Of a DNA stretch of 64,000 nucleotides, positions 37,383 through 47,121 are shown in pieces. A program made the translations under genes and the position numbers. The notes under the pieces were generated by a model. That model had not been told where the DNA came from, did no database searches, and saw only the letters and a list, made by a program, of their open reading frames with translations. This DNA comes from Enterobacteriaceae bacterium ESL0689. Lineage in GTDB: Bacteria > Pseudomonadota > Gammaproteobacteria > Enterobacterales > Enterobacteriaceae. Each line of letters opens with the position of its first letter. Position 1 is the stretch's first letter. The stretch spans positions 1,054,001 to 1,118,000 of the forward strand of contig JAQTIF010000001.1 of assembly GCA_029433525.1 (NCBI GenBank), given 5' to 3'.

Positions 37383-38150
37383 ATGTGCGAATTGCTTGGC
37401 ATGAGTGCCAATGTGCCGACAGATATCTGCTTTAGTTTTTCCGGATTAATTCAGCGCGGTGGGGGAACCGGCCCGCATAAAGATGGCTGGGGGATCACTT
37501 TTTATGAAGGAAAGGGGTGTCGTACTTTTAAAGATCCCTGCCCCAGCTTTCAGTCGCCGATAGCGAAGATGGTGCAGGACTACCCGATTAAATCGTGCTC
37601 AGTAATTGCTCATATCCGCCAGGCTAATCGTGGTATCGTCGCGCTGGAAAATACCCATCCCTTTACCCGTGAACTCTGGGGGCGTAACTGGACTTACGCC
37701 CATAATGGCCAGCTGAATGATTATGAATCGCTGGCGACAGGGAAACTTCAGGCAATTGGTGAAACCGATAGCGAACGCGCTTTCTGCTGGCTATTACACG
37801 GCCTGGCTGAACACTATTCTGGTTCTCCGCAAGACCGGATGCGTGTCTTCAGATATATCGCCACGTTGGCCGGGGAGCTTTGCCAGAAGGGCGTCTTCAA
37901 TATGTTATTGTCGGATGGTTGCTATGTGATGGCATTTTGCTCGACCAGCCTGTACTGGATCACGCGTCGGGCGCCCTTTGGGATGGCGACACTGATTGAC
38001 AGAGACGTCAAAATCGATTTTCAACAGGAAACCACACCGAATGATGTGGTTTCCGTGATTGCCACCCAGCCACTGACGGGTGATGAGACATGGAATAAGA
38101 TAATGCCCGGCGAGTGGGCGCTATTTTATATGGGTGAACGTGTAGTTTGA
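37383..38150 (+). CDS. yafJ: Class II glutamine amidotransferase YafJ
   Basis: 255 residues. The N-terminal nucleophile Cys2 (MCELLGMSA) is exposed after removal of Met, and the amidotransferase loop features HIRQANRG, NTHPF and AHNGQL are present. Partner and product are unknown. 26 bases after gmhA, as in E. coli. Its last 30 bases overlap the end of the convergent dpaA. Confidence 0.88.
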   Translation: MCELLGMSANVPTDICFSFSGLIQRGGGTGPHKDGWGITFYEGKGCRTFKDPCPSFQSPIAKMVQDYPIKSCSVIAHIRQANRGIVALENTHPFTRELWGRNWTYAHNGQLNDYESLATGKLQAIGETDSERAFCWLLHGLAEHYSGSPQDRMRVFRYIATLAGELCQKGVFNMLLSDGCYVMAFCSTSLYWITRRAPFGMATLIDRDVKIDFQQETTPNDVVSVIATQPLTGDETWNKIMPGEWALFYMGERVV

Positions 38151-38861
38151 TGCCAGTTGCGGCTGAGCCATATCACTGCTGAGTGGCTGGCTGACAATAT
38201 AGCGTCCATCCATCACGGCGACACTCGGCGGCTGATGGGTTTGCTGGAAGTAGTCATAACCCGGTTTTAGCTGTTTCCAGAAATCTGCATAACGAGAGTA
38301 TTTATGACGCTCCATATTCTCATTGGTCATATGAAAAGGATAAATACTGACCTGCACACTCGGCTGCCCGAATACCAGTGCACCGGTAACAAACTGAAAA
38401 ATTTCATCAATACTGGCATCGGTCATGGCATAACAGCCTATTGAGACGCAGGCACCGTGGATCATCAGATAGTCCCCTTTATAGCCATGTATACGATCAT
38501 AGCTGTTGGGGAAGCCAATATTAATGGCTTTATAATACTGGCTATCGGGTTTGAGTTGGCTACGGGTCACGTTATAAAACCCTTCCGGACTTTTTAAATC
38601 CCCCTGGCGCTTTTTCGGCCCGAGACCGCCGGAGTAGTTACAGATTGGGTAGCTATCCAGCAGCTGATAGGTTTCGCCTGCTTTGACATAAAGATTGAGC
38701 ATGCGCTCTTCTTTGAACAGCTCAAGATAAACCGGTGAACCGATAAACTTTTGTTTATATTCTTTATTAGTCAGCTTATTAGGGCTGCTATTATTCAGTA
38801 AGCCAGCAAATGATATGCATGGCAACAGAAGTATCGCAATAAAGAGTGCGATTTTACGCAT
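38121..38861 (-). CDS. dpaA: Peptidoglycan-Lpp amidase DpaA (YafK/LdtF)
   Basis: YkuD-type L,D-transpeptidase-fold enzyme; the E. coli homolog detaches Braun lipoprotein from peptidoglycan. 246 residues: signal peptide (MRKIALFIAILLLPCISFA) and the catalytic His/Cys motif HGACVSIGCYAM. The frame stays open to 38948, but the ATG at 38861 gives the signal peptide and the E. coli length. The 3' end overlaps yafJ by 30 bases, tail to tail. Confidence 0.92.
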   Translation of the reverse strand: MRKIALFIAILLLPCISFAGLLNNSSPNKLTNKEYKQKFIGSPVYLELFKEERMLNLYVKAGETYQLLDSYPICNYSGGLGPKKRQGDLKSPEGFYNVTRSQLKPDSQYYKAINIGFPNSYDRIHGYKGDYLMIHGACVSIGCYAMTDASIDEIFQFVTGALVFGQPSVQVSIYPFHMTNENMERHKYSRYADFWKQLKPGYDYFQQTHQPPSVAVMDGRYIVSQPLSSDMAQPQLASNYTFTHIK

Positions 38862-39032
38862 ACAGCTTGTTCCTTGATAAATCACCAATCGTTTTGCCAG
38901 AACGGCAAGAAAAATCCAGGGGCGGGTATTTTTTGTACTCGATGTCATACTTTATCACTCCGCTATTTTTTTCGCAAGGGAGGTTCTTATCCTGAGATTT
39001 TTTCCTTCTTAGCCCCTGTATTGTCAGCGTAA

Positions 39033-39052
39033 TACTGTATTATTATACAGGT
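39033..39052 (+). promoter_or_regulatory. LexA box of dinB
   Basis: CTGTATTATTATACAG (39035-39050) has the CTGT-N8-ACAG form of the SOS operator with an AT-only centre. It ends 18 bases before the dinB start, so dinB should be LexA-repressed and induced by DNA damage. Confidence 0.88.
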
Positions 39053-39068
39053 ATTGATGGGGGTCATG

Positions 39069-40124
39069 ATGCGTAAAATCATCCATATTGATATGGACTG
39101 TTTCTTTGCCGCAGTTGAAATGCGTGATAACCCGGCTTTGCGGGATATTCCTGTGGCGGTCGGTGGCAGCCTTATGCAGCGTGGCGTGATCAGCACCGCG
39201 AACTATCCGGCGCGTCAGTTTGGCATTCATAGCGCCATGCCAACCGCCCTGGCGTTTAAACGCTGCCCACATTTGACACTGCTGCCAGGCCGCTTTGAAG
39301 CCTATAAAAAAGTATCGTGCCAAATCCACGAGATTTTCTCCCGTTATACTTCATTGATTGAGCCGCTTTCACTGGATGAAGCCTACCTTGATGTCAGTAA
39401 CAGTCCTCATTGTCAGGGTTCTGCTACGCGAATAGCGGCAGAAATTCGTCAGACGATATATGACGAACTGCAACTGACAGCCTCTGCGGGGATTGCGCCG
39501 GTTAAATTTCTGGCCAAAATAGCTTCAGATATCAATAAACCCAATGGCCAGTTTGTGATTACGCCACATCAGGTCGAGGGATTTGTAAAAACGCTACCGC
39601 TTATCCGTATCCCTGGTGTGGGGAAGGCTTCTGCCGCCAGGCTGGAAAAAATGGGTTTACATACCTGTGAGGATGTACAAAAGAGTGATTTATTAACACT
39701 CCTTCGTCACTTTGGCCAGTTGGGCCGCATATTATGGCAGCGCAGCCACGGTATCGATGAACGTGAAGTGATCAGCACCCGGCAGCGTAAATCGATAGGT
39801 GTTGAACGCACACTGGCGCAGGATATTTATCAATGGGATGATTGTGCCGCGATTATTAACACGCTGTATCAGAAACTGGAACAGCGACTGGCGAAGGTAA
39901 AACCCGACCTGCTGATTGCCCGTCAGGGGGTTAAGCTAAAATTCAATGATTTTCAGCTGACCACTCAGGAGCATATCTGGCCCTGTCTGAATAAAGAGGA
40001 TTTGCTGACCACCGCTTATCACACCTGGCATCAACGACGGCGTGGACGTGGTGTACGGCTGGTGGGATTGCATGTGACCTTAATCGATCCTCAGCGGGAT
40101 CAGCAATTGTCACTCGCGCTTTAA
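39069..40124 (+). CDS. dinB: DNA polymerase IV (Y family)
   Basis: Error-prone translesion polymerase. 351 residues, E. coli length. Catalytic carboxylates Asp8 (HIDMDCFFAAVE) and the SLDEAYLD pair (about 102-105), helix-hairpin-helix IPGVGKASA, little finger domain and a C-terminal tail (QQLSLAL) fitting the clamp-binding QLxLGL position. The ATG at 39069 (MRKIIH) is used; another in-frame ATG lies 3 bases before. SOS-controlled through the LexA box just upstream. Confidence 0.96.
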   Translation: MRKIIHIDMDCFFAAVEMRDNPALRDIPVAVGGSLMQRGVISTANYPARQFGIHSAMPTALAFKRCPHLTLLPGRFEAYKKVSCQIHEIFSRYTSLIEPLSLDEAYLDVSNSPHCQGSATRIAAEIRQTIYDELQLTASAGIAPVKFLAKIASDINKPNGQFVITPHQVEGFVKTLPLIRIPGVGKASAARLEKMGLHTCEDVQKSDLLTLLRHFGQLGRILWQRSHGIDEREVISTRQRKSIGVERTLAQDIYQWDDCAAIINTLYQKLEQRLAKVKPDLLIARQGVKLKFNDFQLTTQEHIWPCLNKEDLLTTAYHTWHQRRRGRGVRLVGLHVTLIDPQRDQQLSLAL

Positions 40125-40200
40125 TTTTAACCGGATCTATCATTGACTCCTGCCATCATCGGTTGATGACAGGAGAGACACGCTCTGAATCGCAAATCGC

Positions 40201-41658
40201 TTATTTTTCAGGGATCGCTTTCAGTACTTCCGTCAGTAATTTCCAGTAATGGCCAACGCTGGCGATATTCACTTGTTCGTCCGGAGAGTGTGGGCCGGTA
40301 ATGGTCGGCCCAATGGAGACCATATCCATATCAGGATAGGGTTTGCGGAACAGGCCACACTCCAGCCCGGCATGAATAATCTGGATATTCGGCGTCTTAT
40401 GGAACAGGCGCTGATAGGTATCACGTACCAGGTGCATCACGGGTGAGTGGCTATCGGGTTGCCAGCCGGGATACTCTCCCTTCGCTTGTGTGCGGGCACC
40501 GGCCAGTTTCCCCAGCGAGTCCAGCATACTGACAACATAGGCTTTGCCACTGTCGATCAGTGAACGGATGAGACAATGAATTTCCACATTATCTTCCGTC
40601 ATGGTCACCACACCCACATTCAGTGAAGTTTCAACGACGCCTTTTGCGACATCGGAGTTACGGATCACACCATTCGGCATCGCATTCAGCAGATAGATAA
40701 ATGTATCAGCGGACTGTGTGCTGAGTGCGCGGCGATCATCGGCGACTTGATCGCTGAGTAATTGCAGATTCGGTTCTTTTTCTGCCAGTTCATTTTTCAG
40801 GATTTGCTGGTAATGATTGACCCGTGTTTGCAGCAGATCCCATTTATCGGCAGCGACAGCGAAAGTCGCGAACGCTTCGCGTGGGATGGCATTGCGTAAT
40901 GAGCCACCGTTGAAATCCACCAATTGTAAATCCAGATCCTGGCCATATTCGGCAAAAAAACGAACCAGTAATTTATTGGCATTCCCTAGACCGAGGTGGA
41001 TCTCTCCCCCGGAGTGACCCCCTTTCAGGCCCTTTAAGGTCAATTTAACACACTGGAAACCAGGGCGAATGGGTTCACGGATCAGCGTCAGTTGAGAGGT
41101 AAAATCGATCCCTCCCGCGCAGCCCATGTAGATTTCGCCTTCCTCTTCTGAGTCGGTATTAATCAGAATATCGGCCTGCAGCCAGTTGGGCTGTAAACCA
41201 AACGCGCCCTCCATGCCGGTCTCTTCTGTCATTGTCAATAGTACTTCTAACGGGCCATGAACGACGTTATCATCGGCCAGCACCGCGAGTGCGGAAGCCA
41301 TACCAATGCCGTTATCTGCCCCCAGCGTGGTGCCACGCGCTTTGACCCACTCACCGTCGATATAAGGCTGAATCGGATCTTTAGTGAAATCATGAGCAGT
41401 ATCGTCGTTTTTCTGTGGCACCATATCAAGATGTGCCTGTAAAGCGACGGGTTGACGGTTTTCCATACCTGGCGTCGCTGCTTTACGGATAAGAATGTTA
41501 CCCGCCTGATCGCGTTCTGCCTCTAATCCCCGCGTTTTCGCCCATCCCATGATATATTCAGCGAGCTGTTGTTCATGATAGGACGGATGAGGGATGGCAC
41601 AGATGCGGGCAAAAATATCCCATAGTGGTTGTGTGGATAACTGAGACAGCTCAGACAC
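40201..41658 (-). CDS. pepD: Cytosol non-specific dipeptidase (aminoacyl-histidine dipeptidase)
   Basis: Metal-dependent hydrolase of Xaa-His and other dipeptides. 485 residues, M20 family: LQAHLDMVPQ, GADNGIGMA, TEETGMEGA and DSEEEGEIY supply metal ligands and the catalytic glutamate; a lid domain (about 190-400) is inserted. GTG at 41658 gives the family start (MSELSQLS), as in E. coli; the frame is open for nine more codons upstream. Confidence 0.96.
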   Translation of the reverse strand: MSELSQLSTQPLWDIFARICAIPHPSYHEQQLAEYIMGWAKTRGLEAERDQAGNILIRKAATPGMENRQPVALQAHLDMVPQKNDDTAHDFTKDPIQPYIDGEWVKARGTTLGADNGIGMASALAVLADDNVVHGPLEVLLTMTEETGMEGAFGLQPNWLQADILINTDSEEEGEIYMGCAGGIDFTSQLTLIREPIRPGFQCVKLTLKGLKGGHSGGEIHLGLGNANKLLVRFFAEYGQDLDLQLVDFNGGSLRNAIPREAFATFAVAADKWDLLQTRVNHYQQILKNELAEKEPNLQLLSDQVADDRRALSTQSADTFIYLLNAMPNGVIRNSDVAKGVVETSLNVGVVTMTEDNVEIHCLIRSLIDSGKAYVVSMLDSLGKLAGARTQAKGEYPGWQPDSHSPVMHLVRDTYQRLFHKTPNIQIIHAGLECGLFRKPYPDMDMVSIGPTITGPHSPDEQVNIASVGHYWKLLTEVLKAIPEK

Positions 41659-41914
41659 AATAAGTCTCCTTACAATAGCCTGCAAAATGTGTTTACAGGG
41701 TCGAGGTTAGCAATAATCGTCAATCAACGCAGAAGGACATACCAGAGGATGAGGATACCACTTTATAGCAGGACCGGTGGCCTGAACAGTGCAAAAAGCG
41801 GGATGATCGCGGCTAAACACTGGTTTTTAGCGCTTTATGTCTCTATAATCTCGCGCATTATTTCCCCCTCGAATATTATTTTTAGGCCTTAAAATAGAGG
41901 CCAGGACACTGCAC

Positions 41915-42373
41915 ATGAGAGAAAAATACGTCGTCACCTGGGATATGCTACAGATCCACGCCCGCCAATTAGCCAGTCGCCTGATGCCGTCTGAACAATG
42001 GAAAGGAATTATCGCGGTCAGTCGTGGTGGCCTGATCCCAGGGGCATTACTGGCGCGTGAACTGGGTATTCGTCATGTTGATACGGTTTGTATTTCCAGT
42101 TATGACCACGATAGTCAGCGCGAGCTGATCGTTCTGAAATGTGCTGAAGGTGATGGTGAAGGTTTTATTGTAATTGATGACCTGGTGGATACCGGTGGCA
42201 CGGCGGTTGCCATTCGTGAAATCTATCCCAAAGCACACTTTGTCACGATTTTTGCCAAACCGGCCGGGCGCCCACTGGTTGATGATTATATTGTTGATAT
42301 CCCACAGGATGTATGGATCGAGCAACCGTGGGATATGGGGGTGATGTTTGTGCCGCCCATCTCCGGTCGTTAA
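41915..42373 (+). CDS. gpt: Xanthine-guanine phosphoribosyltransferase
   Basis: Salvages guanine, xanthine and hypoxanthine to their nucleotides using PRPP. 152 residues; PRPP loop [12 protein letters not shown], pyrophosphate loop SRGGLIPG, base-binding C-terminus [10 protein letters not shown]. Divergent from pepD and followed by a clear terminator. Confidence 0.96.
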   Translation: MREKYVVTWDMLQIHARQLASRLMPSEQWKGIIAVSRGGLIPGALLARELGIRHVDTVCISSYDHDSQRELIVLKCAEGDGEGFIVIDDLVDTGGTAVAIREIYPKAHFVTIFAKPAGRPLVDDYIVDIPQDVWIEQPWDMGVMFVPPISGR

Positions 42374-42397
42374 TTGATCGCATCAATATCTTTGTTC

Positions 42398-42425
42398 CCC
42401 GCCTGATCATACTGGCGGGTTTTTT
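42398..42425 (+). terminator. Terminator after gpt
   Basis: CCCGCC (42398-42403) and GGCGGG (42414-42419) with a 10-base loop, followed directly by TTTTTT. Confidence 0.8.
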
Positions 42426-42469
42426 CTGGCGCGCTGGACGCTAAAAGAGTAAAACGATGGGAACGATAT

Positions 42470-43690
42470 ATGTCACATAATCTTAGCGAAACACTATTTA
42501 AGCCACAATTCGACCATCCGGAAACCTCGACACTGGTACGCCGTTCTGTGATTGATCCCCTCGCCAGCCGTCCTGTTGATCACTGGTATCGTTTAATTAA
42601 TCGCCTGGAATGGATCTGGCGTGGTATACCGCCTCAAGATATCCTCGATGTACAGGCACGTATTGCGATGAGCGATGCGCCACGCACGACCCCGGAACTT
42701 TACGATACTGTCACCGGATATCGTAGTGGCAACTGGATCTTTGAATGGTCAAAGCAGGCGATGAGCTGGCAGCAAAAAGCGGGGCAGGAAAATGAAGCCA
42801 TTGCCCGTGGCCATCACTGGTTGCGGGCATCCGGTCTTTATAGTATTGCCGCTTACCCGCATATTAAAGGTGACGAACTGGCTGAGCAGGCACAAACCCT
42901 GGCTTACCGCGCTTATCAACAAGCGGTACAGTGTTTGCCCGGCTCACTGCGTGAACTACCCGTCGCGATCCCCGGCGGCTCGCCAATCACCACCTTTTTA
43001 CATCTCCCTGATGGTGAAGGCCCCTTTCCTGTCATTATGATGTGCGGTAGCCTCGATGGGCTGCAAATTGACTACTACAGCTTATATGCCAACTATTTTG
43101 CTCCAGCGAGGATAGCGATGCTAACGCTGGATATGCCCTCCACAGGATTTTCATCGAAATGGAAGTTGACTCAGGAAACCAGCCTGCTACATCAACATGT
43201 CCTGCAGCAATTACCGACTATTCCGTGGGTTGATCATACCCGGGTTGCAGCGTTTGGTTTTCGTTTCGGCGCCAATGTGGCAGTACGACTGGGCTATCTG
43301 GCACCACAATATCTCAAAGCGGTGGCCTGTCTCGCGCCAGTCGTCCATCAGTTGCTGACAGAACCACGACGCCAGAGAGCGATCCCGGGAATGTATCTCG
43401 ATGTTCTGGCATCCCGGCTGGGTATGTACGATGCCTCTGATGAAGCATTATGTGTAGAACTGAACCGTTATTCGCTGAAGAACCAGGGATTACTGGGACG
43501 ACGTTGCCCGACGCCGATGCTATCCGGATTCTGGCAAAATGATCCGCTCAGTCCGCAACAGGAGTCTGGATTAATTACCGCTTCGTCTGTGAATGGGAAA
43601 TTGCTGGCGATCCCCTCGACACCGGTCTATCACAATTTCGATGATGCATTACGGCAGATAACCGCCTGGCTTAAACAGCAATTAGCCTGA
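42470..43690 (+). CDS. frsA: Fermentation-respiration switch protein FrsA
   Basis: Alpha/beta hydrolase-fold protein which in E. coli binds unphosphorylated IIA-Glc and shifts metabolism towards fermentation. 406 residues. At the nucleophile elbow, GFRFGAN replaces the usual GxSxG, as in E. coli FrsA, so classic serine hydrolase chemistry is not expected. Last gene of the E. coli-like block; crl, phoE and proBA do not follow, and the CRISPR-Cas locus begins 251 bases later. Confidence 0.93.
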   Translation: MSHNLSETLFKPQFDHPETSTLVRRSVIDPLASRPVDHWYRLINRLEWIWRGIPPQDILDVQARIAMSDAPRTTPELYDTVTGYRSGNWIFEWSKQAMSWQQKAGQENEAIARGHHWLRASGLYSIAAYPHIKGDELAEQAQTLAYRAYQQAVQCLPGSLRELPVAIPGGSPITTFLHLPDGEGPFPVIMMCGSLDGLQIDYYSLYANYFAPARIAMLTLDMPSTGFSSKWKLTQETSLLHQHVLQQLPTIPWVDHTRVAAFGFRFGANVAVRLGYLAPQYLKAVACLAPVVHQLLTEPRRQRAIPGMYLDVLASRLGMYDASDEALCVELNRYSLKNQGLLGRRCPTPMLSGFWQNDPLSPQQESGLITASSVNGKLLAIPSTPVYHNFDDALRQITAWLKQQLA

Positions 43691-43941
43691 CACGCGGTTT
43701 ATATTCTTCCTTATATCGATATCGCGGTTGCGACGTGCTATTGGTGTTCAGATTGTTAATCGTTCTCAGGAATATCCCAATCATTAAATGAAAACCTATC
43801 AGAATATTACGAGCCAGTTAACATTTTTTTGCGTCTTTTTTTATTATATTCGCTGCATCAATTCTATGAGTATCAGACGAATAAAAAAATTATGGCAGGT
43901 CTCACCATCCATAGGGTCATGTTTGCGAGAGGATATTGCAT

Positions 43942-45486
43942 ATGACTTCACTTTTAACCACCCCATGGTTGCCGGTCTGTTTTATTGATGGCACCACCGG
44001 GAGAATGGCACCCATTGCACTGGCCGATGAAAATATTGCTGATATCGCTGTATCCCGGGCCGATTTACAAGGTGCTGCCTGGCAATTCTTACTCGCTTTA
44101 TTGCAATCGACGCTGGCACCTGAAAATAGCTATCGCTGGGAAGATATCTGGGAGGAGGGATTAACGGCGGAAGCGGTACACAATGCGCTGCTCCCCCTGG
44201 AACCGTACTTTCAGCTTTCTGCGGACTCTCCCTCATTTATGCAGGATTTTGAACACTTCAGTGGCGAAGAGATTTCTATTGCTCAGCTTCTGCCAGAGAT
44301 CCCGGGTGCCCAGACGATCAAATTCAATAAAGATCACTTTATCAAGCGTGGTATCACAGAACGTTTTTGCCCTCATTGCGCCGCCCTTGCCCTGTTTTCG
44401 TTACAGCTCAATGCCCCATCAGGAGGCAGAGGATATCGTACCGGACTGCGTGGCGGTGGCCCGCTGACCACGCTGATTAAACTGCAGGAATATCAGGGCA
44501 AGCGGCAAACACCCCTGTGGCGCAAATTGTGGCTGAACGTGATGCCGCAGGACGTGGCAGGTATGCCATTACCCACTACCTATAATGACGCCATTTTTCC
44601 CTGGCTGGCAAAAACGCGAACCAGTGAGCCACCGACAGAGACCATAACTACGCCAGAACAGGTCAATAAATTACAGGCGTATTGGGGAATGCCACGGCGT
44701 ATTCGGCTCAATTTCTCAAAAACAGAGAACGGTCAGTGTGATATCTGTGGCGCCGTCAGCGATCAACTACTCACTACGATGAGCGTTAAGAACTACGGAG
44801 TGAAATATGAAGGCTGGCAACACCCGCTGACCCCCTACCGGCGACCGCTCAAAGAGGACAGTGGCTTGTTCTCTGTCAAGCCGCAACCCGGCGGTCTTAT
44901 CTGGCGCGACTGGCTGGGCTTAAGTTATCAGCAGCAGACAGAAAATAATAACGAGTATCCGGCACAGGTGGTCAGGATATTTCATTCTCATCGTCTCAGG
45001 AAGACAAAAGTCGGATTATGGGGATTTGGCGCTGATTTCGATAATATGAAAATTCGTTGCTGGTACGAGCATCAGTTTCCATTATTAATGACCGAAAATA
45101 TCATGCCTGATTTACGCCAGGCAGCGAAAACAGCGATACGTCTTCTTAGCTTATTACGTAGCGCGCTGAAAGCGGCCTGGTTTGACGATGCTAAGGGCGC
45201 ACGCGGTGATTTTAGTTTTATCGATATCGATTTCTGGAATCTGACCCAGCAAAAATTTCTCGATTTTATTCACCATCTTGAAAAAGGTGAGGATCGGGAC
45301 GCTTTGCTGAATCAATGGCAAAAAACCTTATGGCTATTCACGCGCAATTATTTTGATGAGCATGTTTTTAGCAATCCGTATGAAGATAATGATCTGAAAC
45401 GTTGTATAGCAGCGCGCAAAAAATATTTTACGCCGACGAAGGAAAAAAAGAACAGCGAAGCCACAAAGCAGAAGGGGGCTAAATGA
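43942..45486 (+). CDS. cas8e: CRISPR-Cas type I-E Cascade large subunit Cas8e (CasA/Cse1)
   Basis: Large subunit of Cascade; reads the PAM and recruits Cas3. 514 residues, the family's usual size: N-terminal LTTPWLPVCFIDG, metal-binding cysteine pairs (FCPHC and QCDICG), AFNDA-like LPTTYNDAIFPW segment and a C-terminal helical bundle. ATG at 43942 is preferred (GAGAGGA upstream) over an in-frame TTG at 43936. Its stop overlaps the cse2 start (ATGA). There is no cas3 in the 251 bases to frsA, where it would be expected; that gap is AT-rich with no gene seen. Confidence 0.95.
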   Translation: MTSLLTTPWLPVCFIDGTTGRMAPIALADENIADIAVSRADLQGAAWQFLLALLQSTLAPENSYRWEDIWEEGLTAEAVHNALLPLEPYFQLSADSPSFMQDFEHFSGEEISIAQLLPEIPGAQTIKFNKDHFIKRGITERFCPHCAALALFSLQLNAPSGGRGYRTGLRGGGPLTTLIKLQEYQGKRQTPLWRKLWLNVMPQDVAGMPLPTTYNDAIFPWLAKTRTSEPPTETITTPEQVNKLQAYWGMPRRIRLNFSKTENGQCDICGAVSDQLLTTMSVKNYGVKYEGWQHPLTPYRRPLKEDSGLFSVKPQPGGLIWRDWLGLSYQQQTENNNEYPAQVVRIFHSHRLRKTKVGLWGFGADFDNMKIRCWYEHQFPLLMTENIMPDLRQAAKTAIRLLSLLRSALKAAWFDDAKGARGDFSFIDIDFWNLTQQKFLDFIHHLEKGEDRDALLNQWQKTLWLFTRNYFDEHVFSNPYEDNDLKRCIAARKKYFTPTKEKKNSEATKQKGAK

Positions 45487-46025
45487 CAATAGTGCAGGAT
45501 GATCATCAGGCGACGTTACGCCGCTGGTATGATGAATTACAGGAAAGGCGTGGAGACCGTGCCAGCCTGCGGCGCAGCAATACGATCAGTGACATCTGTC
45601 TCTCCGAAGGTTTTCGCTCACTGCTGCTGCAAACCCATACTTTATGGAAAAAAGAGCATCAGGAATGGCGGATCACTGCTCTGGCGCTCACTGCGGCTTT
45701 GGCTGCGGATATCAAAACAGTCGTTCAGAATACGCCCTTTGCTGCCCAGTTAGGGCAGCAAACGGGTGATAAACCGGTGATGTCGGAGCAGCGCTTTCGC
45801 CGTTTATCGGCGGTGAAAGATCCCGATGATTTACTGCGCCAGCTACGCCGTGCGGTAAAACTCCTGAGAGGAAACGTCAATCTGTCGTCACTGACGGAAG
45901 ATATCTTCCACTGGTGCCAGGAATACGATGATGTGCAAAACCATAAACGTCGCCGCCAGCCACTCACTGACTTTATCACTATCCGCTGGGCACTCGACTA
46001 TTACCACGCTGACGAAGACGAATAA
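45483..46025 (+). CDS. cse2: Cascade small subunit Cse2 (CasB)
   Basis: Two copies form the belly of Cascade and stabilise the crRNA and displaced strand. 180 residues, all-helical and rich in Arg, with ATLRRWYDEL at the N-terminus and RFRRLSAVKDPDDLLRQLRR in the middle, typical of Cse2. Coupled to cas8e by a 4-base overlap; 30 bases before cas7e. Confidence 0.93.
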   Translation: MTIVQDDHQATLRRWYDELQERRGDRASLRRSNTISDICLSEGFRSLLLQTHTLWKKEHQEWRITALALTAALAADIKTVVQNTPFAAQLGQQTGDKPVMSEQRFRRLSAVKDPDDLLRQLRRAVKLLRGNVNLSSLTEDIFHWCQEYDDVQNHKRRRQPLTDFITIRWALDYYHADEDE

Positions 46026-46055
46026 AACCGTCAACTATTTTACCGGGATCTCTTT

Positions 46056-47111
46056 ATGACAACATTTATTCAGCTCCATTTATTAACGGCTTACCCTGCG
46101 GCCAACCTGAACCGTGATGACAGTGGCCGCCCGAAAACCGTATTCGTGGGCGGTGCTACACGCCTGCGTATCTCCTCCCAGAGCCTGAAACGGGCATGGC
46201 GCACCAGTGCGCTGTTTGAGCAGGCGCTGGCGGGTCATATTGGCATACGCAGCGGCAGGATCGCCCGCACAGCGGCAGAAATCATGATGGAAAATGGCAT
46301 AGATGAGAAAACCGCTGTCGCCTATGCACAGGATATTGCTAATTATTTGGGTAAAGTTAAAAACGATAAAAAATATAAAGATCAACTGCCGAATGCGGAA
46401 ACCGAGCAGCTGGTACATATCAGCCCGGCGGAGTTCGAGGCGGTAAAAGAGCTGGCGCATCGTCTGGCAGAAGAACGGCGTAAACCGAAAGAGGAAGAAC
46501 TCAATCTGCTACGTCAGGATCGCATGGCGGTTGATATTGCGATGTTTGGCCGCATGCTGGCCGAGAAACCCGAATTTAATATCGAAGCGGCTTGTCAGGT
46601 GGCCCATGCGTTTGGTGTTGCGGAAACCACGATCGAAGATGACTTCTTCACCGCCGTCGATGACTTGCGCGCCGCCTCTGATGATGCGGGGGCAGGCCAT
46701 CTGGGTGAGACCGATTTTAGTTCGGCGCTGTTCTATACCTATATCTGCATTGATAAAGATCTGCTGGTGAAAAATCTCAATGGCGATGCAGCATTAGCCA
46801 ATAAAACGCTACGTGCTTTCACGGAAGCGGCACTCAAAGTCTCGCCGACGGGTAAACAAAACAGCTTTGCCACCCGGGCTTATGCCTCCTGGGCGCTGGC
46901 AGAGAAAAGCACCGATCAGCCGCGCTCGCTGGCGGCGGCCTTTTATGAACCCATTACCGGCACCAGCCAGCTGGATGTGGCGATCGAGCGCATTACCGCT
47001 TTACGCAACAATATGAACAGCGTGTATGGTCAGTGCAGTGATACCATAGATTTTGACACAACCCGCAAGCAGGGCAGCATGAACGCGATGCTCGATTTTA
47101 TCTGTGCATAA
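46056..47111 (+). CDS. cas7e: Cascade backbone subunit Cas7e (CasC/Cse4)
   Basis: Six copies wrap the spacer part of the crRNA. 351 residues: IQLHLLTAYPAANLNRDDSG at the start, RISSQSLKRAWRTS (the RNA-contact/palm region) and the C-terminal half with ATRAYASWALAE. The central insertion (about 90-180) with many Lys and Glu matches the thumb and fingers region. Overlaps the open frame of cas5e but not its chosen start. Confidence 0.96.
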   Translation: MTTFIQLHLLTAYPAANLNRDDSGRPKTVFVGGATRLRISSQSLKRAWRTSALFEQALAGHIGIRSGRIARTAAEIMMENGIDEKTAVAYAQDIANYLGKVKNDKKYKDQLPNAETEQLVHISPAEFEAVKELAHRLAEERRKPKEEELNLLRQDRMAVDIAMFGRMLAEKPEFNIEAACQVAHAFGVAETTIEDDFFTAVDDLRAASDDAGAGHLGETDFSSALFYTYICIDKDLLVKNLNGDAALANKTLRAFTEAALKVSPTGKQNSFATRAYASWALAEKSTDQPRSLAAAFYEPITGTSQLDVAIERITALRNNMNSVYGQCSDTIDFDTTRKQGSMNAMLDFICA

Positions 47112-47121
47112 GGGCGAGTCT

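Noticed and set aside
43788-43988. 66-codon open frame before cas8e as a possible cas3 remnant or small regulator
   Set aside because: No helicase or HD motif, AT-driven composition, no ribosome site, and it overlaps the cas8e start.
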